Assembly: GCA_965222005.1 (NCBI GenBank)
Contig: OZ244935.1
Coordinates: forward strand, 372,001-436,000
DNA length: 64,000 nucleotides
Direction: 5' to 3'
Source of the DNA: CBDCTM01 sp965222005
Lineage (GTDB): Bacteria; Bacteroidota; Bacteroidia; Chitinophagales; Saprospiraceae
A model generated the notes under the pieces. The model ran no database searches, was not told the DNA's origin, and worked only from the letters and a program-made list of their open reading frames with translations. Of this stretch, positions 20,929-29,087 are shown piece by piece (the first letter of the stretch is position 1; each line of letters opens with the position of its first letter). The translations under genes and the position numbers were made by a program.

Positions 20929-23900
20929 TTAATACACATCTGTAATGACCAATCTTTGTGTAATTCCGCGATTCTCAGCCCGGTTTGTCAAAAAGTAAAT
21001 ACCTGCCGGCAAGTCAGAAATATCGAGACTCAGGATATTCCAACCTGGCTGAACCACCAAGGTAGCTGCCTTCATTTGTTGGCCCGCCACATTTGTAAGC
21101 ACCAGCCGGGCAAGCGTTTTGCGCGTATGCAGCCGCAGGTTCAAATTGTGTTGCCTAAAGCTGATTGGGTTGGGATACAATTGCAAATGCCCCGCTGACA
21201 AATCGCAATGGGTTGCCACAGAGACGATGTCTGAATATTCAAAAGAGCCATCAAAATCAACCATTTTGAGGCGATAGTAATTGACTTCCGCTGCTGTACG
21301 ATCTTGATACTGATAGGTTTTCAAAAAACTGCCGCCCGCCGCTTCGATCTGGCTAAGCGGCTGAAAATTGCGGCCGTCGATACTTCGCTCCAACAAATAG
21401 TAATCAAAATCACTTTCCGATGCTGAACTCCAAACCAACATCACTTCACAACCCGCTGCTTGCGCATAAAAGTCTTTCAACTCAACTGGCAAAGGTGAAT
21501 GATCAATACGAATCATAGCCGTACCGCCGGAAAAACTGGTCAATCCTCTAAATTCAATAAAATTTCGGCCGTTGCCTGCGCTAGCATTATTGCCATCGGT
21601 GCTACGACCTGCTCCATCTGCAGCCACGCCCGTTTGTTCATTGAAGACCTCTGTGGCCAATGCAGAAATATTGCTTGCCTCGCTAACGCCATCGTCTCCA
21701 ATATCTGCATTGCTGAGTCCGCCCGGCTTTTTGAACCATTCCAAGGCATGCCTCCGGGCATTCGGCCAGGCATTCATCAACGAATCAGCTATTGCATCCA
21801 AAGCCTGCAATTCGGAAGGCTTGAAGTAGAACTTAATGTCAAAGGTACTGCCGGCAGCCGGATTATTTTTAAACATTACATTCCAGTCGCGGGCCATCAC
21901 GAGGGTCGCATCCGCAGATCCTATCGCATAGCGGGCATAGCGGTTTGGCTCTTTCTTAATTTCAATAAAATCTACCAGATCGGAAAGCGCTACGCTATTG
22001 GGACTTCCAGCGCTATTGCGGATAGCAAACAGATAATTTTCCGGCTCCAGAGGATTGAAAAAATAATTCCATCCACTAGCATCCGGTTCACAGGAAGAGG
22101 TGGCGCGGATCGTGTTGGTGGAGGCTCCGTCCACATGCTTATCGGTATGTTTAATGTAGGCAAAATCTGTGTTGGTATTAGCCGATGATTCGGTCAGTGC
22201 ATAATATACCTGCGGCACGCCACATTGGATGAGCTGGTCTCTCAAATCGGGCTCAGCAGCCAGGCCGCCATTGTCTGGCAAGAGAGCATCGAGGCTCGTG
22301 CCCCGGTAAAAAGGGGTGCCTGTACTGGTGGTTTGGCCGCCATCTGTGCTGCCATTATCCACCGCAGGAAGGCCTGCCCAGCCAAAAATTGCGGCATTGT
22401 CCGGATGGCTGTCGAAACAATCGAGCAGCCCATCACCATCAGTATCCACGTTTCGCCAATCGCTTACATTATCTGCCTTGCTATCGCCATCGTACAAATC
22501 ATCCCAGATTTCCTGCCGATCTGGCAAATTGTCACCATCACTATCCATGTCGCGATAATCCGGAAGGGCATCAGCATCGTGATCGTAGGCCTGGGCCCCT
22601 GGTACGCTGGCATTGAGATCGAGCCCCTTGCCACCAAAAGCACCGGAATTGTCGTACGCATTGAGCAAACCATCCTCATCACTATCCTGACTACCTGGAG
22701 CTATATAGTCTGCCGTAGCTTGTATTTCATAATTGTCGAACAGGCCATCATTATCCGCATCGACATCCAAAAAGTCGGGGACATCATCGGCATCGCTATC
22801 GGCTATACTAGCTGTGTAGGGGCCCTCAGTAAATTCAGGGCGATTATCGGGGTCAGTGCCATCCTGAGTGGCCAGTATCAGTGCAGCACCGCCAACTGCG
22901 GGATCGGCGGCTGTATTCAATCCATAGTCTCCAAAATCAGCACCATCCAGTTGCCCATCGCCATCGGCATCCATACCGCCTGCTTCCGTCACATCGGTAA
23001 GGCCATCATTATCTGCATCCACATCAATGAAGTTGGCTTGCCCATCGCCATCCTGATCCAACAGGTCATCCGTATTGCCATCGGCATCCCAATCCAGCAA
23101 TTTGGATGTACTGCTTGCAAAGAGGCAGTCTGGGTGATTGCTGCAAGGAGCAGCGCCATCGGGGCCATCGGTTGCATTGTTATCGTACCTATCGACCAAG
23201 CCGTCGCCATCCGAATCAGTCAACTGATCGACCTGTCCGTCGCCATTGCTGTCCGTCCCTTTGGCTTCGATGAGATCGGGGATGCCATCATTGTCACTAT
23301 CCCGGTCAAAAGAATTGATGATCCCATCTCCGTCGGCATCCATGCTGCTGCAAACGCCCTTTGAGTTTAAGGGACAAAAATCCGGATCTTTGTAATTTGG
23401 TATATTGTCGGCGTCCTCATCTTCTACCGGATCGGAAGAAAGACAATAGAATGGAGAGATGGGAAAATCACCGGAATTAAAATGCTCAGTGGCTGAACTG
23501 CCAAATGCGCCATTGCCCGAACCGCCAAGCACCCGCTCTCCCTGTATCCTGATCTCATAATAGCCAGGGCCATAGCTACAGCAAATACCATTTTGAAATA
23601 CATCATTGATTGTAAAGGTGTAATCATCTACAGGTCCTGTAAATAACTCCTCTACAGACTCTCCGGCATAACTGCTTCCATAATTTCCTCCTGATTCCAC
23701 CAAGGTGCCGCTGCTGTTCCACAAATTCCAGCTAATATCTTCGGGGTAAGTATCGAATTGAATAAAGATGCCAACCGTTGTAGTACCCGGAACGGCAGGA
23801 GGCGGGCTGTTGCCACATATTTCATAGTTATCCGGGATGCCATCGTTGTCGTCATCCACATCATCAATATTCAGCACCCCATCCCTGTCGTGATCTTTGC

Positions 23901-24681
23901 CAAACGTGCAATAGTGGATCGACCCCAGGCCAAAGCCCCGTTCTCCGCTCCAACAGCTGGAACAATCATCCCACTGTATGACGATGCGATCAATTTTTTG
24001 GTTGCTGTTGAAATTGACACCGACCTGGTCATCTGTTCCGCTGGTACTGGCCGCATTGGCATCCACTATGCCCGGACCGGTTGAAGTCCAGCTGGGATTG
24101 CCATTGTCCGTAAAGCTTGGGTATATCCTATTGCTGCCATTGAGATCGGCAAAAATGGTAAGCTTGTCGCCTTTGTTGTCAGCTTTGTTGATATGGTACA
24201 AATCAAAAGCCAGGCGAGCCTCGATGGCAGGAGCTACCCGGATAGTCAGGCTGATGGATGAAGACTGCCCGATAGCAGGGTTGACATAGTGGCTAAGTAC
24301 ATTGGCCGTTCCGCCGGAAAAGTAGGTTTGGATATTGGGGGTATTCCCCGAACCAAGCCAAGCCAGATCATCTGTATCTCCAGTATATGTAAAAGAGAAG
24401 TCATGGCCCGAATTGGCCACGTCCGCAAAATTGTCTGCCAAGTGACCGGCTTTCCACAACACCTGCCCACTGGCCCCTCCCCAGCTAAGAGAATGTACGC
24501 TGGCAAAGCCTTCACAGCCAGGAGTATTGTAAACGTTTTGGCAATGGAGGGCCATAGGCATACAGCCCAAAAGAAAGTTTAGAAAAAATAAAGGCAGGTG
24601 AAAAGCAATGTGCTTTGCAGCGCTGTTCTTGTGCTTGAAAGCAGTAATGGGTGTCATTACATATCTGTTTTGGGTGTCCAT
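20929..24681 (-). CDS. Secreted thrombospondin type 3 calcium-binding repeat protein with T9SS sorting domain
   Basis: The 1250-residue product has an N-terminal signal peptide (HLPLFFLNFLLGCMPMALHCQN). A start eight codons later (MTPITAF, 24657) is equally possible. Residues about 270-800 carry many aspartate-rich thrombospondin type 3 motifs such as DRDGVLNIDDVDDDNDGIPD, DSDGDGLVDRYDNN and DVDADNDGLTDVTE, which bind calcium. A fibronectin III-like segment (YYLLERSIDGRNFQPLSQIE to NYYRLKMVDFDGSFEYSD) comes before a type A T9SS sorting domain that opens LQLYPNPISF and ends in LPAGIYFLT. A surface or extracellular structural role is inferred. Confidence 0.86.
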   Translation of the reverse strand: MDTQNRYVMTPITAFKHKNSAAKHIAFHLPLFFLNFLLGCMPMALHCQNVYNTPGCEGFASVHSLSWGGASGQVLWKAGHLADNFADVANSGHDFSFTYTGDTDDLAWLGSGNTPNIQTYFSGGTANVLSHYVNPAIGQSSSISLTIRVAPAIEARLAFDLYHINKADNKGDKLTIFADLNGSNRIYPSFTDNGNPSWTSTGPGIVDANAASTSGTDDQVGVNFNSNQKIDRIVIQWDDCSSCWSGERGFGLGSIHYCTFGKDHDRDGVLNIDDVDDDNDGIPDNYEICGNSPPPAVPGTTTVGIFIQFDTYPEDISWNLWNSSGTLVESGGNYGSSYAGESVEELFTGPVDDYTFTINDVFQNGICCSYGPGYYEIRIQGERVLGGSGNGAFGSSATEHFNSGDFPISPFYCLSSDPVEDEDADNIPNYKDPDFCPLNSKGVCSSMDADGDGIINSFDRDSDNDGIPDLIEAKGTDSNGDGQVDQLTDSDGDGLVDRYDNNATDGPDGAAPCSNHPDCLFASSTSKLLDWDADGNTDDLLDQDGDGQANFIDVDADNDGLTDVTEAGGMDADGDGQLDGADFGDYGLNTAADPAVGGAALILATQDGTDPDNRPEFTEGPYTASIADSDADDVPDFLDVDADNDGLFDNYEIQATADYIAPGSQDSDEDGLLNAYDNSGAFGGKGLDLNASVPGAQAYDHDADALPDYRDMDSDGDNLPDRQEIWDDLYDGDSKADNVSDWRNVDTDGDGLLDCFDSHPDNAAIFGWAGLPAVDNGSTDGGQTTSTGTPFYRGTSLDALLPDNGGLAAEPDLRDQLIQCGVPQVYYALTESSANTNTDFAYIKHTDKHVDGASTNTIRATSSCEPDASGWNYFFNPLEPENYLFAIRNSAGSPNSVALSDLVDFIEIKKEPNRYARYAIGSADATLVMARDWNVMFKNNPAAGSTFDIKFYFKPSELQALDAIADSLMNAWPNARRHALEWFKKPGGLSNADIGDDGVSEASNISALATEVFNEQTGVAADGAGRSTDGNNASAGNGRNFIEFRGLTSFSGGTAMIRIDHSPLPVELKDFYAQAAGCEVMLVWSSASESDFDYYLLERSIDGRNFQPLSQIEAAGGSFLKTYQYQDRTAAEVNYYRLKMVDFDGSFEYSDIVSVATHCDLSAGHLQLYPNPISFRQHNLNLRLHTRKTLARLVLTNVAGQQMKAATLVVQPGWNILSLDISDLPAGIYFLTNRAENRGITQRLVITDVY

Positions 24682-24764
24682 AAAAATCTACTGCCATTGC
24701 AAGGCAAGGCATAGAGGGTAGTGTGTGTCCAAACTTGATATGTAAAAGGGATAGTTGAGTGAGG

Positions 24765-24780
24765 CCCGCCAATTGGCGGG
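24765..24780. promoter_or_regulatory. 16-base perfect palindrome in the probable 5' leader of the thrombospondin-repeat gene
   Basis: CCCGCCAATTGGCGGG is fully self-complementary and lies about 85 bases before the gene start, downstream of the candidate -7 box. It could be an operator for a dimeric regulator or an RNA hairpin. There is no direct evidence for either. Confidence 0.4.
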
Positions 24781-24852
24781 AAAAACATATTTATTTTATC
24801 AAAATTCGTACCATGGCGTGCATCCCCCTCTGTTTCATCAAAATCGCAGGCG

Positions 24853-24860
24853 CAAATATA
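24853..24860 (-). promoter_or_regulatory. Candidate -7 box for the thrombospondin-repeat gene
   Basis: TATATTTG on the minus strand matches TAnnTTTG and sits about 170 bases before the start, giving a long leader that includes the 16-base palindrome. The surrounding sequence is so A/T-rich that a chance match is possible. Confidence 0.3.
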
Positions 24861-25015
24861 TATATTATTATTAATATATTTTAAAAATTTTTTCTGCGTT
24901 TTTTCCACATATCGAGGATAACCCCTCTATTCGGGGCGAATGGCTGCCCGGCGGGCGGGCTCGCAGGTATGAAATGGCTGCATTTTGGAAAAGGTAAGGC
25001 TTGGGCAGCCGGTAT

Positions 25016-26257
25016 TTATGCAGCCCTGAGTTTACTGATTTTTGACCGGCTCAGCTTCTCTTTAGCGTAGGAACGTGTAATTTCAAAGCTTTTGACTTCC
25101 TTATCGGAAGGCAGATCAAACATGGCATCGGTCATGATGGCTTCACAGATGGACCGCAGGCCACGGGCTCCCAGCTTGTATTCCAGTGCTTTTTCAGCAA
25201 TAAACTTCATGGCGCTGCTCGTGAAGCTCAATTTAATGCCTTCCAGCTCAAATAGGCGCTGATACTGTTTCACCAGCGAGTTTTTGGGCTCTACGAGAAT
25301 CCGGTTGAGCGTATGGAGGTCGAGCGGTTCGAGGTAGGTGAGTACCGGCAAGCGGCCGATGAGTTCAGGAATCAGGCCATAGCTTTTCAGGTCTTGATGA
25401 TTAATATACTGGAACAGGTTATCCCGGTCGATACGATCCTTTTGGGCCCCATTGTACCCGATTACCTGGGTGTTCACCCGCCGTGCGATGGCTTTTTCAA
25501 TACCGTCAAAGGCGCCTCCGCAGATAAACAAGATGTGCTCTGTATTAATTTTCACCATCTTTTGCTCGGGATGCTTGCGCCCTCCCTGCGGTGGCACATT
25601 TACTACTGTACCTTCAAGCATTTTCAACATAGCTTGCTGTACTCCTTCCCCCGACACATCACGGGTGATGGAGGGGTTGTCCATTTTTCGGGCAATTTTG
25701 TCAATTTCATCGATATACACTATCCCTTTTTCGGCGGCCGTCACATTGTAATCGCATACTTGCAGCAAGCGGCTGAGAATACTTTCCACATCTTCTCCTA
25801 CATAGCCAGCTTCGGTAAAAACGGTAGCATCTACAATTGTAAAGGGTACATTGAGCAGTTTGGCGATCGTTTTGGCTAGGAGCGTCTTTCCGGTACCCGT
25901 TCGCCCGACAAATAGAATATTGGATTTTTCGATCTCTACTTCATCCAAATCCGGCTGCCGGAGGCGCTTGTAGTGATTGTACACGGCGACAGAAAGATAC
26001 TTTTTGGCCTCATCCTGGCCTATTACATACTGATCGAGGTGCGCTTTGATCTCTTTGGGAGCAATGGTATCGGGCAGATAAAATTCTTCCTTTTCCTCCT
26101 CTTTCTTTCCGGCATACAGCTCTTCATCAATGATTTCGCCGGCTTGTTCTACACAAACTTCGCAAATATGGCCGTCAATTCCTGCGATGAGGATGAGGGC
26201 TTCCGATTTATCTCTGCCGCAAAATGAACAGCGATAGCTGTTTTGACTCCTTTTCAT
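25016..26257 (-). CDS. clpX: ATP-dependent Clp protease ATP-binding subunit ClpX
   Basis: ClpX is the AAA+ unfoldase that feeds proteins to ClpP. The 413-residue product has the N-terminal zinc-binding domain (C10, C13, C32, C35), Walker A GRTGTGKT at 118-125, Walker B IVYIDEIDK, the GYVGEDVES pore-loop region, the RRVNTQVIGYN segment and the C-terminal sensor region (KLGARGLRSI). It lies downstream of clpP and tig in the same direction. A strong terminator separates it from clpP, so it probably has its own promoter. Confidence 0.97.
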   Translation of the reverse strand: MKRSQNSYRCSFCGRDKSEALILIAGIDGHICEVCVEQAGEIIDEELYAGKKEEEKEEFYLPDTIAPKEIKAHLDQYVIGQDEAKKYLSVAVYNHYKRLRQPDLDEVEIEKSNILFVGRTGTGKTLLAKTIAKLLNVPFTIVDATVFTEAGYVGEDVESILSRLLQVCDYNVTAAEKGIVYIDEIDKIARKMDNPSITRDVSGEGVQQAMLKMLEGTVVNVPPQGGRKHPEQKMVKINTEHILFICGGAFDGIEKAIARRVNTQVIGYNGAQKDRIDRDNLFQYINHQDLKSYGLIPELIGRLPVLTYLEPLDLHTLNRILVEPKNSLVKQYQRLFELEGIKLSFTSSAMKFIAEKALEYKLGARGLRSICEAIMTDAMFDLPSDKEVKSFEITRSYAKEKLSRSKISKLRAA

Positions 26258-26280
26258 GCCAAATTTTTAGGGGCTTTTTG

Positions 26281-26328
26281 AAAAATAAAAAGTGTTTAGA
26301 GTTCAAAATTACTAAACTCTAAACACTT
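26281..26328 (-). terminator. Rho-independent terminator after clpP
   Basis: A perfect 14-bp stem (26290-26303 with 26315-26328, containing GTGTTTAGAGTT) closes an 11-base loop. On the minus strand it is followed by a T-rich run (TTTTTATTTTT, 26280-26290). It lies 20 bases after the clpP stop. Confidence 0.85.
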
Positions 26329-26348
26329 ATTGGTGCTCAAAGAGGGGC

Positions 26349-27068
26349 TTAATCCTCTTTTCTTGGGTTATTTCGCTCCAAAACTTCGTCCACCAGGCCA
26401 TAAGACTTGGCCTCCTGGGCGGTCATCCAGTTGTCGCGATCACAATCTTTTTCGATTTTGTCATATTCCTGACCGGTATGATGACTAAGAATATCGTAGA
26501 GCTGCTTTTGCAATTGTTTGGTCAATTTGAACGAAATTTCCATATCGGAAACCTGGCCTTGCATACCGCCCATTGGCTGGTGGATCATCACCCGGCTGTG
26601 AAACAGGCAGGTGCGCTTGCTTTTGGTACCCGCAGCCAGCAGCACAGCGCCCATAGAAGCTGCAAGGCCGGTACAAATGGTGCCGATATCCGGCGAAACA
26701 TATTGCATTGTATCGTAAATACCGAGCCCGGCGATAACTGAGCCTCCGGGGCTGTTGATAAACATTTGTATGTCACGCTTGGGGTCTGTGGATTCCAAAA
26801 ACAGCAGCTGCGCCTGGATCACATTGGCCACATAGTCATCCACAGGGACGCCCATGAAGATGATGCGATCCATCATCAATCGGCTAAACACATCCATCCC
26901 GACCACATTGAGCTGGCGTTCCTCAATGACATGAGGGGTGAAGCTATGCAAATTGGGAGCAGTAACGGGGATATTAGCGTTGCTTTTATCCATGTATTTG
27001 TCAAGATGCATGCTACTCATTCGGAGGTGTTTGGTAGCATATTTCCTGAATTCATCCTTGTGAAACAT
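26349..27068 (-). CDS. clpP: ATP-dependent Clp protease proteolytic subunit ClpP
   Basis: ClpP forms the tetradecameric serine protease chamber that works with ClpX. With this start the 239-residue protein shows the catalytic serine S138 (TGLAASMGAVLL), histidine H163 (MIHQPMGG) and aspartate near 212 (CDRDNWMTAQEA). The first 45 or so residues extend beyond typical ClpP proteins. The extension is hydrophilic and includes several internal ATG codons (residues 17, 20, 26), so the true start may be later. The gene sits 84 bases after tig on the same strand. Confidence 0.95.
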   Translation of the reverse strand: MFHKDEFRKYATKHLRMSSMHLDKYMDKSNANIPVTAPNLHSFTPHVIEERQLNVVGMDVFSRLMMDRIIFMGVPVDDYVANVIQAQLLFLESTDPKRDIQMFINSPGGSVIAGLGIYDTMQYVSPDIGTICTGLAASMGAVLLAAGTKSKRTCLFHSRVMIHQPMGGMQGQVSDMEISFKLTKQLQKQLYDILSHHTGQEYDKIEKDCDRDNWMTAQEAKSYGLVDEVLERNNPRKED

Positions 27069-27152
27069 AAGTATTGCGTTTTAATCGGTTAGTTGAATTG
27101 ACAACTGGTCGTGTTGAAGACTTCCAAACTATATTGAAACGTCCAAAATTTT

Positions 27153-28613
27153 TTATTGTTCGATGTCTTCAGCAACTTCTTCTTCAGGAGTTTCGGAGGT
27201 AATATTGTCTGGCATTTCTTCCTCTGGAGCTTGCTCGGTTTCCAATTTCGCCCTGGCTTCTTTGATCAGCTCGTCAAAGTCTGCTGTACTGATCTCTTTT
27301 TCGGCAATGGCAGAATCCTCCTTGATGGCTTCAAAAAGTTTGTCGGTCATCAACTCCTGGTACATATTGTCCACCTGCTTGTTGTCTTCCATCAGGCGAT
27401 TGGCCATATTGAGTATGACCAGCTCATCACCATACCCCCCGAAGTAGCCACGAACGCGATCCTTGAAGCCTTCCACGATCTCATTTTCTGATACTTCCAG
27501 CCCATATTTTTTGATCAGCTTACCTCTGATCAACGACCAACGCAGGCCGCGTGTGAAAGTGTCATATTCTTTTTCAATCAGCTCATCGGTCGCTTCTTTA
27601 TTGCCCGTTTTTAGCCATTTTTTCAAGAACCTATCCGGCAATTCGATGCTATTGCGCTCGATGAGTCGATCCTGAAAATCGCGAAAAAGGAGGCTGTCAG
27701 CCTGTCGGTCATAATATTTTTTGATATCCTTTCGGATAAACTCCCTCGCTTCCGCCTCATCTTTTACTTCACCTTTGCCAAAACACTTTGTAAAAAATTC
27801 CTCATTGAACTCTGCTGGTTGTATCCTGCTCACCTCATGGATGAGCCCTTCAAACAGGAAGCCGATTTCGACCTCCTGATCGTTCTCCTGCACTTTCAAA
27901 ATGTGCTTGCGTATGTATTCATCTTCTACATTCTTTTCCAGTTTCCTGACATCCAGGCGGATGGTGTCGCCCTTTTTTTTCGTCAGCATTTCAGCCTTCA
28001 AGTCTTCGTCGGCTATTTGTGATACCAGCAATGAAATCTCGGTGGCCCAGCCATTTTCCTTCACGTTACCGCCATCCAACTCCTCTGCATTGAGTTTCAC
28101 CAGATCATCCTCCTCAATAGTACTCTCTACCAGCTCTCGGGTACCCAGCCGTTTGCGGGCATTCATCAGATCATCATCGATCGATTCTTCTGCCACCTGA
28201 GCTTCATAACGCTCATAGGATTCATCCAACCCGATACCTGCTACGTCAAATTCCGGTGCCAGGCCAATTTCGACTTTCATTTCAAAATCCTCCTTGCTGG
28301 AAGGGTCAAAGTCAAAGGCTGCCTGGTCATCCGCGGGGATGGGCTGGCCCAGAACATCCAGTTTCTGTTCGGTGATATAACTGTACAGCTCCCTTTGGAA
28401 GAGGTCTTCGACCACCTCGGCCAAAACGCCTTTGCCGTACATTTTTTTGATAAAGCCGGCAGGCGTCTTGCCTTTGCGAAAGCCCTTAATATGAGCCTTT
28501 TTACGATATTTAGCCAGCTCAGATTCAAACCTCGGTCTGTAGTCATCCTGGCTAAGGGTGATAGTCAATTCTGCTTCCAGATTTCCGGTATCCTGTTTGA
28601 CGACCGTTGCCAT
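27153..28613 (-). CDS. tig: Trigger factor, ribosome-associated chaperone and peptidyl-prolyl isomerase
   Basis: Trigger factor binds ribosomal protein uL23 at the exit tunnel and shields nascent chains. The 486-residue product has the ribosome-docking signature GFRKGKTP at residues 44-51, followed by a diverged middle (PPIase-like) region and a long helical C-terminal domain. The tail is strongly acidic (TEQAPEEEMPDNITSETPEE). The gene starts only 19 bases after the 3' end of a tRNA-Leu gene on the same strand and is followed by clpP and clpX, a common tig-clpP-clpX order. Confidence 0.94.
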   Translation of the reverse strand: MATVVKQDTGNLEAELTITLSQDDYRPRFESELAKYRKKAHIKGFRKGKTPAGFIKKMYGKGVLAEVVEDLFQRELYSYITEQKLDVLGQPIPADDQAAFDFDPSSKEDFEMKVEIGLAPEFDVAGIGLDESYERYEAQVAEESIDDDLMNARKRLGTRELVESTIEEDDLVKLNAEELDGGNVKENGWATEISLLVSQIADEDLKAEMLTKKKGDTIRLDVRKLEKNVEDEYIRKHILKVQENDQEVEIGFLFEGLIHEVSRIQPAEFNEEFFTKCFGKGEVKDEAEAREFIRKDIKKYYDRQADSLLFRDFQDRLIERNSIELPDRFLKKWLKTGNKEATDELIEKEYDTFTRGLRWSLIRGKLIKKYGLEVSENEIVEGFKDRVRGYFGGYGDELVILNMANRLMEDNKQVDNMYQELMTDKLFEAIKEDSAIAEKEISTADFDELIKEARAKLETEQAPEEEMPDNITSETPEEEVAEDIEQ

Positions 28614-28632
28614 ATTGTAAAGATTATATTTG

Positions 28633-28714
28633 TGCGGGTGGAGGGACTCGAACCCCCACGCCTCGCGGCACTAGATCCTAAGTCTAGCGTGTCTACCAAT
28701 TTCACCACACCCGC
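28633..28714 (-). tRNA. tRNA-Leu (anticodon UAG)
   Basis: On the minus strand the gene folds as a class II tRNA. The 7-bp acceptor stem GCGGGTG pairs with CACCCGC, and the D arm is GTG...CAC around AAATTGGTAGA. The anticodon arm is CTAGA / loop CTTAGGA / TCTAG, giving anticodon TAG. A long variable arm (GCCGCGAGGC) and a T arm GGGGGTTCGAGTCCCTC follow. The discriminator base is A, and a full CCA is not encoded (the next bases are CA). It lies 20 bases upstream of the tig start codon. Confidence 0.95.
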
Positions 28715-29087
28715 CAATGAAGTTAAAGAACGAGAACTGGCCTGTTTATCGTTTTTTCACTATACAAACAAGCCAGCCAACTTTGCCTACATTTGCCAAC
28801 GCTGGTTCAAGCCAATTGCTACAAAATTCATTGAACTGTTGCCGGATTGGCCTTAGGCGGCAAGGCTTTTCCAAAAAAGCGCTGCAAAGATAAGACCTTT
28901 TTAATAAAATGCGCCAAGCCCCTTTACAAATTTGCGCTGCCCGGTTTTGGGCTGTTTGCAAAGCCACCAGTGGCTATCGCTGGTCTGGTTTTCTAGCGGC
29001 ATCCTCCAAGTATCCAGTTGTGTTTTTGAGTATCTTCCAATAAGTTTGTATCTTTAATGTTTTTGTGTACGCGGAATATTTTTAAAG
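28715..29087. other. Intergenic region between tRNA-Leu and rel/spoT
   Basis: These 373 bases separate divergent transcription units. No gene is supported. The right end contains the candidate promoter for rel/spoT. The tRNA/tig promoter should lie at the left end, but no clear TAnnTTTG box was found on the minus strand. Confidence 0.5.
29018..29048 (+). promoter_or_regulatory. Candidate promoter for rel/spoT (TTG-N20-TAAGTTTG)
   Basis: TTG at 29018-29020 and TAAGTTTG at 29041-29048 fit the Bacteroidota -33/-7 pattern with near-normal spacing. The start codon is 40 bases downstream. Confidence 0.5.

Larger units (their letters stand above)
24682..25015. other. Intergenic region between clpX and the thrombospondin-repeat gene
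   Basis: No gene is supported. Contents: a 16-base perfect palindrome at 24765-24780, a TATATTTG -7-like box (minus strand, 24853-24860), an A/T-only stretch around 24857-24892 and a G/C-rich segment around 24944-24965. The region should carry the clpX 3' end and the promoter of the downstream gene. Confidence 0.5.
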
